Part shown: in pieces, positions 16,593 to 23,612 of the stretch
Position numbering within the stretch: the stretch's first letter is position 1
Layout of the letters: each line of letters starts with the position of its first letter
Source: Pedobacter sp. FW305-3-2-15-E-R2A2
GTDB taxonomy: Bacteria; Bacteroidota; Bacteroidia; Sphingobacteriales; Sphingobacteriaceae
Direction: 5' to 3'
Assembly (NCBI RefSeq): GCF_038446955.1
Contig: NZ_CP151803.1
Span: 7,068,001-7,132,000, forward strand
DNA length: 64,000 bases
Made by a program: the position numbers and the translations under genes
Notes under the pieces: model-generated
Database searches by the model: none
The model's input: only the letters and a program-made list of their open reading frames with translations
Told to the model about the DNA's origin: nothing

Positions 16593-16967
16593 TTACAGAA
16601 ATACCTGCTGTAAATAAGAAATGATGCTTTCTCGTGGCAATGCTATAGGTGCAACGCCAAAAACTTTTGTAATGAACTGGTTGTCGATAGATCTTCTAAT
16701 TAATTCCTGCTCCATTAGCTTTTCATTCAGTATTTCAATTTTCTTATTGTACTGATCTAAGGACAAAACACCAAGGTTAAACTCATGCTTAAACGTTGAT
16801 TTATGGTTTTGCATTTTAAGCCGAAGAATTTCTACTCCTTTTACCTTGTCCCTATATGCAGTGAATTGGTCTAAAACAAAGCTTCTGTCTTGTTCTATAA
16901 ACTGATTGATCCTCTGGAGTTCGTCTAGCTTTTCAGCATCATATTCATTTTCAGACCTCATCTTCAT
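16593..16967 (-). CDS. Unknown small protein, helical
   Basis: Using ATG 16967 (or 16961), the product has 124 or 122 residues. It is strongly charged and helical (NEYDAEKLDELQRINQFIEQ, then KKIEILNEKLMEQELIRRS), likely coiled-coil. No family was recognised. The frame is open further upstream to 17093, but that segment overlaps the upstream gene's coding frame, so the internal start next to the upstream stop (16951) is preferred. It is the last gene of a block of small overlapping minus-strand genes. Confidence 0.55.
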   Translation of the reverse strand: MKMRSENEYDAEKLDELQRINQFIEQDRSFVLDQFTAYRDKVKGVEILRLKMQNHKSTFKHEFNLGVLSLDQYNKKIEILNEKLMEQELIRRSIDNQFITKVFGVAPIALPRESIISYLQQVFL

Positions 16968-17313
16968 ATTCCAAGTAGTTCCCAGGCACATAAAAACTCG
17001 CTGAATAATGAAAGGTTTCATCTCCATTTCTAAATTTTTTAAATGCAGTTTCGTACCAGTGAGAATCTTGCGGATAGGTTTTATAACTTTCAAATGTATC
17101 TACAGCCCAAAACTCCCCATCCTTCCATGCCTCTATACCATAGATTCCAATAGCTTTAAGCTCTTTAACTCTGGCTAGAACAATCTCAAATTGTATTTCA
17201 TTAAAATATGATATGGCTGATGCATCAAAACCACTGTTTAAATCGTTCAAACCATGAAAGATGTATTTTTGTAGGTACAAATGTTTTCTCTTCTGATCCT
17301 CTGGTGTCATCAT
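16951..17313 (-). CDS. Unknown 120-residue protein
   Basis: The protein (MMTPEDQKRKHLYLQ to YLEYEDEV) has an acidic C-terminus and aromatic-rich centre (YGIEAWKDGEFWAVDTFESY, HWYETAFKKF). No family was recognised. It overlaps the upstream gene's 3' end by about 89 bases and the downstream gene's start by about 10-17 bases. An overlap of this size on the same strand suggests either a later non-ATG start or a compact overlapping arrangement. Its composition is that of a real cytosolic protein. Confidence 0.5.
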   Translation of the reverse strand: MMTPEDQKRKHLYLQKYIFHGLNDLNSGFDASAISYFNEIQFEIVLARVKELKAIGIYGIEAWKDGEFWAVDTFESYKTYPQDSHWYETAFKKFRNGDETFHYSASFYVPGNYLEYEDEV

Positions 17314-17560
17314 TATTTTCTAAATCTTTTAATCTTGGTATCATTAATCCCGTAATAAATCCTTCTAAAAAACGATATCCCTCGTCTCTGTACGCATTGT
17401 CAATGATTAAAGTCTTTACTTTGCTGACTCGATTTTTAGAATAAATTGAAAAGTAATCGTAGTTAGATGATATAAAAAGTTCATCCTGACTTTGCACAGA
17501 TAACAGCATTTTATTCGCATCCTCTAACGCTTTAAAAACGTCCATGTAACTAAATCTCAT
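17225..17560 (-). CDS. Unknown 111-residue protein
   Basis: The protein begins MRFSYMDVFKALEDANKMLL and contains SKVKTLIIDNAYRDEGYRFL. No family was recognised. It follows the HAD_SAK-like gene by 9 bases and overlaps the next gene by 89 bases. It is probably part of the same transcript. Confidence 0.5.
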   Translation of the reverse strand: MRFSYMDVFKALEDANKMLLSVQSQDELFISSNYDYFSIYSKNRVSKVKTLIIDNAYRDEGYRFLEGFITGLMIPRLKDLENNDDTRGSEEKTFVPTKIHLSWFERFKQWF

Positions 17561-17569
17561 ATATCAGTA

Positions 17570-18094
17570 TTAAACAGCCATTAATGTTTCATTTTGTACC
17601 AGAATAAAATTGAAATCGATTTTCAGATATTCTTCAACTAGGGGCTGACAATCTAAAAAATGGCCATATAGATCATCATAAAACACAATCTCTTTTACAT
17701 CTGGATAATCAACAATAAACTTTGCTATTCTGGTGCTTTTAAGCTCTTTTGGATAGCTTTTAAACGTTAACTCATGCAAGTGAACATTCAAATGATTTAA
17801 TGCATTTAAAACCTCTAATTCTAATGCAGTAGGCCTATTGGTTAAAAGTACAGTTAGCGTATTTGAATCTGATCTCATGGTAAAATCATTGTACACGTTT
17901 TCATTCCGTTGAATACTATTCAATTCCAAATCCAAAGATTCAGGTGAATTAAACCATCCATTATTAGGATGCTTACACTCATGTTTTAGTTCCCATGCAG
18001 TTAATGCTTGCTCAGAATTGATATCATGAACTAAGCAAGCATCGAAATCAAGAAAAATGATCCTTTTAATTTTTGTCGGTCTGGAAATTTTCAA
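17570..18094 (-). CDS. HAD-like protein of the Swiss-army-knife RNA repair type (HAD_SAK-like)
   Basis: The 174-residue protein carries IIFLDFDACLVHD with the HAD DxD nucleophile pair, then GWFNSPESLDLE, TVLLTNRPTALE, and VKEIVFYDDLYGHFLD. This order (FDxD, G-W-x-x-x-P-x-x-L, LTxR, iYDDxxxH) resembles the HAD_SAK domain found in RNA-repair-type proteins. The usual Thr after DxD is Cys here. Its role in the element is unknown; RNA end repair or nucleotide phosphatase activity would fit a phage-conflict role, but that is inferred. The three small genes downstream are likely co-transcribed. Confidence 0.6.
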   Translation of the reverse strand: MKISRPTKIKRIIFLDFDACLVHDINSEQALTAWELKHECKHPNNGWFNSPESLDLELNSIQRNENVYNDFTMRSDSNTLTVLLTNRPTALELEVLNALNHLNVHLHELTFKSYPKELKSTRIAKFIVDYPDVKEIVFYDDLYGHFLDCQPLVEEYLKIDFNFILVQNETLMAV

Positions 18095-18138
18095 ATAATT
18101 CTTTTTAAACAGTAATAAAACATCATTTAAGTCGTGCC

Positions 18139-18528
18139 TTAAAATCCTAAATACTCAAATGTAGGTTTGAAACACATGTATAGAATTGCCACCATTGGCA
18201 AACCAACTACCACTAAAAATAATAGAAATGACCATATGGTAAAGATTAGATTGCCCAGAGGTTTGCTCACGATACACAGTATAATTATGAGAGGCACACC
18301 GATACCTACTAAAACTTTACCAGTGGAACCCCAATAATCCACTTTACCAAAAGCAATGAGGACAAGTGTCCCCATTGCAGTTACCCCCATTATTAATGAG
18401 ATTGGTGCTAATATAGAACCAATAATCAATCCTTCAAACCAGCTAAGAACAGGAAACGAAGAATTGTACCGTTGCTTAACTGGCTGCGGTTTAGAATTGC
18501 TAATTCCTTTAGGGTTATAGATCTTCAT
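18139..18528 (-). CDS. Small integral membrane protein
   Basis: The 129-residue protein has a polar N-terminus (about 25 residues) and then three to four hydrophobic segments: LIIGSILAPISLIMGVTAMG with the adjacent LVLIAF, VLVGIGVPLIIILCIVS and FTIWSFLLFLVVVGLPMVAIL. No family was recognised. It lies 20 bases downstream of the exported-protein gene on the same strand and may form an envelope-directed unit with the two upstream genes. Confidence 0.65.
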   Translation of the reverse strand: MKIYNPKGISNSKPQPVKQRYNSSFPVLSWFEGLIIGSILAPISLIMGVTAMGTLVLIAFGKVDYWGSTGKVLVGIGVPLIIILCIVSKPLGNLIFTIWSFLLFLVVVGLPMVAILYMCFKPTFEYLGF

Positions 18529-18548
18529 TAAAAATTAGCCTGTTTGGA

Positions 18549-19337
18549 TTACAAATTTTCATATTTCAGGATCACATTAGAGTAATTCACATTAGCACTT
18601 TTCCCTACCTGATTATCAATTTTTATTTTGAAGGTGTTCGTCAAGGTATCTAAATCGGAAGAAAAGCTAAAGGTTTGAAAATACTTTGCTGTAGGATCTA
18701 ATACTTCCATACTTATAGATTTCAAAAGGTTTTTAGACGTTCTACCAAATAATGGTGTTGCTAGAATACTGGGAGCAAATGGGTTTTTACTCTGGCCTTC
18801 ATAGGAGGGGCGTACTACGGAATTAATTAAAAAATAATTTAATGCCAGATCTAAACAATCCAAATTTATTTTATCTGAATATTCCAATCTACTTCTCGTA
18901 CCAAAGAAAGTACCATCTTTTCTAAACTCCTTTGTCAGGAGTCCACACAAATTACCATCACAATATTCAAAGATATATTCGTTCAGAAGAAAATTACCAT
19001 TGATAATCTTTTTATAGCTTATAATGTAACCTTCATCATTATATCTTAATAAACCAACTGCATGCTCCTTTTCGTCATAAAATTGCTGAATCTTCATCAC
19101 TCTACTCTTTGAATCTAAAGAGTAAATCGACTTTTCGACAGTCCCAATTATTATTTGGTTATTTATGTATTTTGGAGCTGATACTGTAGTCGTAAACTGT
19201 GTTGACAATACATTCCCACTAGAGTCCAATTGGCTTTTTGTTATGATCCCATCATCCCAGCTCAATGTTTTCTTTATTTGAGCAGATGCGAATATGGTAA
19301 AAGTAGAAAATACAAATACAAATAGCCTTTTTTTCAT
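18549..19337 (-). CDS. Exported protein of unknown function
   Basis: The 262-residue protein has a signal peptide (MKKRLFVFVFSTFTIFASAQ) with cleavage after ASA. The mature part contains repeated strand-turn stretches of the kind SKSRVMKIQQFYDEKEHAVG, LLRYNDEGYIISYKKI and IFEYCDGNLCG, which resemble YD/MORN-like repeats in exported Bacteroidota proteins; this match is weak. It is one of two exported proteins in the element, which suggests envelope modification of the host. Confidence 0.65.
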   Translation of the reverse strand: MKKRLFVFVFSTFTIFASAQIKKTLSWDDGIITKSQLDSSGNVLSTQFTTTVSAPKYINNQIIIGTVEKSIYSLDSKSRVMKIQQFYDEKEHAVGLLRYNDEGYIISYKKIINGNFLLNEYIFEYCDGNLCGLLTKEFRKDGTFFGTRSRLEYSDKINLDCLDLALNYFLINSVVRPSYEGQSKNPFAPSILATPLFGRTSKNLLKSISMEVLDPTAKYFQTFSFSSDLDTLTNTFKIKIDNQVGKSANVNYSNVILKYENL

Positions 19338-19358
19338 GTTGTTATTAGAATTAGTAAT

Positions 19359-19814
19359 TTAATTATCTATTGTAAAAGTTGTGCAGTTACTTGTTAAGCG
19401 CCCATGTTCTAGTTTTATCCAATGATATCCGTAATGCGCCCTTGCGCCATAGCTTACAGCCATAATATCTTTTATGGTATAGTTGGCATAATCTCCATTA
19501 CTATCGCCAATTATTAAGACCAGATTTTTCACCTTTTCACCATCATTAACCCTGTTATAGTAAATTCTATATTCACTACGACCTAAAACAAGTGTACCTG
19601 TCTTATCTGGTTCACCTAAGAATATATTAGCTTTCTCGGTTCTGGCGTCTAGTAAAGCCATTTTGATATCATTAAGTTTTTTTAATGTATCAACTGCATT
19701 TATATGCTTATCCGTTGAGTTTGTTAATGTATTGCTGGAAGAATTCGAAGGATTTTGATTGCGATTGTTACATGCTAACAAGCATATAAGTACTGGAATT
19801 AGGATTCTTTTCAT
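19359..19814 (-). CDS. Putative lipoprotein
   Basis: The 151-residue protein has a short lipoprotein signal (ILIPVLICLLAC, Cys at residue 15) followed by an Asn/Ser-rich tether. The rest (EKANIFLGEPDKTGTLVLGR, then SEYRIYYNRVNDGEKVKNLV) looks like a small globular domain of the SmpA/BamE-like type, a comparison I hold only weakly. It heads the three-gene envelope set and is divergent from the small XRE gene. Confidence 0.65.
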   Translation of the reverse strand: MKRILIPVLICLLACNNRNQNPSNSSSNTLTNSTDKHINAVDTLKKLNDIKMALLDARTEKANIFLGEPDKTGTLVLGRSEYRIYYNRVNDGEKVKNLVLIIGDSNGDYANYTIKDIMAVSYGARAHYGYHWIKLEHGRLTSNCTTFTIDN

Positions 19815-19917
19815 CGAGAGGCATCGAGTTTATTTAGCGCTAATATAGAAAAAAAACAATAAAACTACTGATCCGTTGTCTTTATTTTAAAGGTTATAAG
19901 CTTCTTTTGATATCCCG

Positions 19918-20130
19918 ATGGAAAAGGATATTCTTCTAAAAGATCTTGGCAATAGGATTCGAAAAATTCGTAAAGAGAAGGGCATGAGCCAAGAACAATT
20001 AGCCCATAAAATTTATAAAGACAAACAATCCATACAAAGACTGGAATCTGGAAATGTTAACCCTTCTTACATCTACCTTATACAAGTGTGCAAAGGACTG
20101 GAAGTTGAGCTAAAGGATGTTTTAGTTTGA
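19918..20130 (+). CDS. Small XRE-family transcriptional regulator
   Basis: The 70-residue protein is a single helix-turn-helix domain: LGNRIRKIRKEKGMSQEQLA, then KDKQSIQRLESGNVNPSYIY and a short closing helix. It resembles the SinR/Cro-type domain regulators of mobile elements. It is divergent from the lipoprotein gene (about 100 bases between starts) and could control that operon. Its 3' end overlaps the convergent gene at 20073. Confidence 0.8.
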   Translation: MEKDILLKDLGNRIRKIRKEKGMSQEQLAHKIYKDKQSIQRLESGNVNPSYIYLIQVCKGLEVELKDVLV

Positions 20131-20366
20131 TCTATTGGGTATAATACTTTATTTCCTTCTGCTGTTGGCACCAGTGCTTTTTGTAAAGCCAAAACGCTCA
20201 TAAAATCGGATGGTACGTAATGATCAGGATTATGTGAGTTCTTTAAGATATGTAATGCATTCATCAAGTGTATTAAATCAAATTGTAGACACTCTAATGT
20301 ATCATATTCAAAGTCCTCGAAGCAATCAACCACAATTATCAGCTTCCCTTTTTCAATTTTAACCAT
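20073..20366 (-). CDS. Unknown 97-residue protein, convergent with XRE gene
   Basis: The protein starts MVKIEKGKLIIVVDCFEDFE and has a plausible globular composition up to about residue 80; its last 19 residues are read from the antisense of the XRE 3' end. No family was recognised. The overlap with a convincing gene on the other strand lowers confidence in the C-terminus but not in the rest. Confidence 0.5.
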   Translation of the reverse strand: MVKIEKGKLIIVVDCFEDFEYDTLECLQFDLIHLMNALHILKNSHNPDHYVPSDFMSVLALQKALVPTAEGNKVLYPIDQTKTSFSSTSSPLHTCIR

Positions 20367-20520
20367 ATTTCTACGTTATTTACAGGTAAATATAGAAATA
20401 AAATAAACATATCTGCCTGGATTACAGCATATTAAATAAAAAAAACATTTAAAAAGGTGATAACGAGAGTATTACCACCCCTTGTATATCATCCACCTGT
20501 GTAACAATGATATTTAATTA

Positions 20521-20724
20521 TTACAAAAAGTCAAGTTCTAAACCATCATTCAATATCAAAAGATCTTCTATTGATTCTTCAAATGTTGGAGAAGCTATAA
20601 TCTCCTGCACCAGATCATCACAATCAATCATATTAGACACTATCCAACCTCTCGTCAACTTTGTATATACAGTACCCCACTTATTGATAAATTGGAACTG
20701 GTTTAATCTTTTGAGTTCTAACAT
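20521..20724 (-). CDS. Unknown 67-residue acidic protein
   Basis: The small protein (MLELKRLNQFQFINKW to LNDGLELDFL) is acidic, with a helical second half (DCDDLVQEIIASPTFEESIE). It begins 10 bases after the stop of the polymerase-like gene on the same strand, so co-transcription is likely. No family was recognised. Confidence 0.5.
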   Translation of the reverse strand: MLELKRLNQFQFINKWGTVYTKLTRGWIVSNMIDCDDLVQEIIASPTFEESIEDLLILNDGLELDFL

Positions 20725-20734
20725 TTTTACACTT

Positions 20735-22396
20735 TTAGGCCACTAATTTTCTAATAATCTTTTCTTTGAATACTATTACCTTCATTTCATCCTCCTTACC
20801 TTCAATATCTTCATATTTCACAATGAAACTGTATATTATATTATTGATTGTAGCACCATTATAGCCCACTGCAGACACTGCAAACCGATTAATTAACGTT
20901 CGCATATCATCACCTGTTAAAGTCGCTGTAGCGGTCTTAAAATCATTGTAATTTTGAATTAAAACCTCACCAAATGAATGTTGTATTAATTTTTCATCAG
21001 CTATGATAACTGATCTCTCGCTACCACTTACATCTTCAACATGAATATCATCCATATTGGATAAAATCAATTGCGCTGACTCCCTTTTGAACTTTGGAGT
21101 TATATAATGCTTTGCCATCGCATCACTGATTAATTTCTCTGCCAATTCCAAATCAGTTTCATTATCGCAAACAATTGCATCATGCAAGGTTAGAACACAT
21201 TTACCTTGTTTAATCATTTTCTTTGCCACAGTATCTATCATAATACCAGCCTCCATTCTTTGCAAACCAATAGAGAAATTTTTAAAATTTTCTCTTTTAA
21301 GTCTATTTATGAGCATATACACATTTGGAAACTCCTGAATGAACACATCTTTTATTGGCATACTATATTTTACAACTTTGCTAAAAAACACCTGCGCAAA
21401 GAAGTCTTTTTTGAATTTCCCCCTATCCCCCATGTACCCAGATTTCTCTAGTAAATATTCATAGAACATGCCAGACTCTGTTAACTCCTGATAGTGTTTA
21501 ATATCATCATGAAGACCTGATTCACCAAATCCAGATATTATCCTGAACTCCTTTTTTACGAACGCCACGCTTAACAATGGCTGGCAATTGGAAATATCTG
21601 TCATCATAAGTGGTTTACCATTAAAAGAAACATAATTCCTTAATTCCCTTTTCAAATTTGTTAGATTATTATACACCCTAGATTTTGGATCTGGTCTGCT
21701 TGTATTGTAATCACCTAAAAAAATTGAGATCAATGGAAGATCCATCTGATCAATCTCTACCCCCCCTAGGAAAAACTTAGGCTCTTTACCTCCAAAAATC
21801 GCTGTCTTTGACACTTTAAAGACTGTTTCTTTGCTTACACCTCCCTCTATTGTATTAAGATTGATTGAAGAAAAAGATTTTTTAATATTACTATATTTAC
21901 AATTTAAATACTCCAAACCTAATTCATTGACAGTTATATTTTTAATATTTATTTTCAACTGTTTAAGGATTCTATCACTTTCAACCTTATCAACATCAAT
22001 CAACTTTTTAATGAAAGATACATCAGTAATATCTACCTGCATGACTGTAAATTTATCCTTGGAATAGGCATCAGTAAGGGCATAACGAGAAGATGATTGC
22101 TTATATGTATACTTTTCAGATTCATAAATTATTCCCCAATCTTCTAAATCTTTTAAAATTGATGATGTTTCTTGTTTAGATTTTCCAAATAACTTGGACA
22201 ATGTCTCTATGTTCATTTTTGCACCTGCTGTATCGCCTTTTTTAATGGTGCTATCCCAAATTATTTTATGGGTAATATAAAGGTAGTTGTACCTTCTTTT
22301 ATATGGATCTATGCCAGATTTGGCAAATACATTTTTTGTAATCTCTTCATACAATTTTGATGTTGTAAAAAAGTTTTTAGAATTTAAATTGTTCAA
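20735..22396 (-). CDS. Winged-helix protein with divergent family-A polymerase palm (putative replication protein)
   Basis: The 553-residue protein has an N-terminal winged helix (about residues 35-95: YLYITHKIIWDST, then MNIETLSKLFGKSKQETSS and LEDWGIIYES). Residues 260-430 keep the order of the palm and finger motifs of DNA polymerase I/single-subunit RNA polymerases: MTDISNCQPLLS (motif A, D267, compare DYSQIELR), RGKFKKDFFAQVFFSK (motif B-like), FPNVYMLINRL, SIGLQRMEAGIMIDTVAK (compare the N-x-x-QGTAAD region) and VLTLHDAIVC (motif C, H405-D406). No 3'-5' exonuclease domain is present. I infer an element-encoded replicase or primase-polymerase. The C-terminal 110 residues are unassigned. 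Confidence 0.65.
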   Translation of the reverse strand: MNNLNSKNFFTTSKLYEEITKNVFAKSGIDPYKRRYNYLYITHKIIWDSTIKKGDTAGAKMNIETLSKLFGKSKQETSSILKDLEDWGIIYESEKYTYKQSSSRYALTDAYSKDKFTVMQVDITDVSFIKKLIDVDKVESDRILKQLKINIKNITVNELGLEYLNCKYSNIKKSFSSINLNTIEGGVSKETVFKVSKTAIFGGKEPKFFLGGVEIDQMDLPLISIFLGDYNTSRPDPKSRVYNNLTNLKRELRNYVSFNGKPLMMTDISNCQPLLSVAFVKKEFRIISGFGESGLHDDIKHYQELTESGMFYEYLLEKSGYMGDRGKFKKDFFAQVFFSKVVKYSMPIKDVFIQEFPNVYMLINRLKRENFKNFSIGLQRMEAGIMIDTVAKKMIKQGKCVLTLHDAIVCDNETDLELAEKLISDAMAKHYITPKFKRESAQLILSNMDDIHVEDVSGSERSVIIADEKLIQHSFGEVLIQNYNDFKTATATLTGDDMRTLINRFAVSAVGYNGATINNIIYSFIVKYEDIEGKEDEMKVIVFKEKIIRKLVA

Positions 22397-22468
22397 TTAA
22401 TTTTTACTGTTTCCGAATAATCCATCGGGGGTAGTTCTCTTTATGTCCGATTAACATGATAAAGAGAA

Positions 22469-22489
22469 GGCGGGGTAATTATTCCCGCC
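22469..22489. repeat. GC-rich hairpin in the gap upstream of the polymerase-like gene
   Basis: GGCGGG and CCCGCC flank a nine-base AT loop. It lies in the leader of the minus-strand polymerase-like gene, between a possible 16-codon reading frame and the ATG at 22396. It has no U-run on either strand, so it may act on translation or replication rather than termination. Confidence 0.4.
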
Positions 22490-22511
22490 CATTTACTACT
22501 TTACAGTATTG

Positions 22512-22562
22512 TTAATCAAACGATCTGTTGTAACCTGCGTTACCATCATAAATAGTATTCAT
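22512..22562 (-). CDS. Possible 16-codon leader peptide
   Basis: A minus-strand ATG opens a frame MNTIYDGNAGYNRSFD followed by TAA, ahead of the GC-rich hairpin and the polymerase-like gene. Short frames are common by chance in such DNA; the order leader-hairpin-gene is the only support. Confidence 0.2.
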   Translation of the reverse strand: MNTIYDGNAGYNRSFD

Positions 22563-22822
22563 ATTTTAAAAATGAGTTATTCACTGACTAATACCAAAAT
22601 AAGGCAGAAAGATTTTTTTTCAAGTGTATAAATGCATTAAAAAAATTGCATAACACTATAAAAAATAGAAATATGCCTCCAGGCTGTATAAATTACCTAA
22701 CTACAGCATGAACAGCCAACAGCACAAAATCGTGCCCTGACATGCTTAGAACATCTATTTTTAACGAATTATTTTTAGATTTAAAAATAAATTAAAAAAA
22801 CCTTTGAATTATGAAATATTTA

Positions 22823-22853
22823 TTGCATAAGAAATATTTTTTCCCTACATTTG
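22823..22853 (+). promoter_or_regulatory. Strong Bacteroidota promoter
   Basis: TTG (22823-22825) and TACATTTG (22846-22853) are separated by 20 bases, close to a consensus sigma-ABfr promoter. The first good start downstream is at 23123, so a leader of about 260 bases is implied. The rest of the 22397-23065 gap is AT-rich and without credible genes. Confidence 0.65.
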
Positions 22854-22949
22854 TATTGTTCTTTTAGAGGCAAAAATGAATCCCACCGCCCATGTCTGGT
22901 ATTAAATTTTCAGATTTTATAAAGACAAAACGATAAGATATAGAATACT

Positions 22950-23570
22950 ACATATTAGCAACACCACATTGACATTTCTAGTCAGATTAGGTGTAAAATC
23001 AAAAAATAAACAACAGTAAAGTATGTTCTGTCAAAAACAGGAGATGAAATTGGTATGCTTAAAATTTGCATTCAAACTCATCTGATGGAACTTGTATGCC
23101 TGAATTTTTAAATTATAAAAAAATGAAAAACAACAATAATTGCAAAATGGACTTTCTGAATACAGTCGTGCACCATCTTACCATGGATTATGACTATAAA
23201 GAAAGAATTTATACTAGAAAAAATGATGGTAAGAACACTATTGAACTAAGTGGAAAACACTACCGATATGGTGAACATTTGATAATGTGGAATTTAGATA
23301 ATGATAATCATTTAGCCTATATAACAGCTATCCCTAAGACTACTGCCCAAGATCCATCAAATAGGCTAAAAGAATATTTAAACACGATTGTATCAAATGC
23401 AATGGAGGAGGTCATACATTCAGGAAACGTTTGTATATGCAGCATTCTACCTTACCTAAACAACACCGATAAAGAAGATACCTAATCTGAATTTTCAATT
23501 AATACATATTAAAACTTTACATCACCACATAGAACCTCGTGTTCTGATTAGGTGCTTTACAAACAACAAT
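22950..23570 (+). repeat. Pair of imperfect direct repeats around the GATTAGGTG motif
   Basis: Two similar stretches start with ACATATTA (22950 and 23504), pass through an ACATCACCACAT-like segment and include GATTAGGTG at 22985-22993 and 23546-23554, followed by an AAAC-rich stretch. Each lies upstream of a plus-strand gene (23123 and 23613). They may be shared regulatory leaders or recombinase/replication sites. The similarity is partial. Confidence 0.4.
23123..23485 (+). CDS. Unknown 120-residue protein upstream of the recombinase
   Basis: Starting at ATG 23123 (an upstream ATG at 23066 is possible), the protein reads MKNNNNCKMDFLNTVVHHLT and contains TRKNDGKNTIELSGKHYRYG and a C-terminal cysteine pair (VCICS). 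It is probably cytosolic. No family was recognised. Its position directly before the large serine recombinase, behind a strong promoter, would suit a recombination directionality factor or regulator, but there is no sequence evidence for that role. Confidence 0.6.
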   Translation: MKNNNNCKMDFLNTVVHHLTMDYDYKERIYTRKNDGKNTIELSGKHYRYGEHLIMWNLDNDNHLAYITAIPKTTAQDPSNRLKEYLNTIVSNAMEEVIHSGNVCICSILPYLNNTDKEDT

Positions 23571-23612
23571 ATTTTAGCTGCATCAATAAGTAGCCTAATT
23601 AAATTAAAAAAC

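Noticed and set aside
23123..23485. Calling the small gene before the recombinase a recombination directionality factor
   Set aside because: Only its position suggests it; it has no helix-turn-helix or other known feature of such factors.
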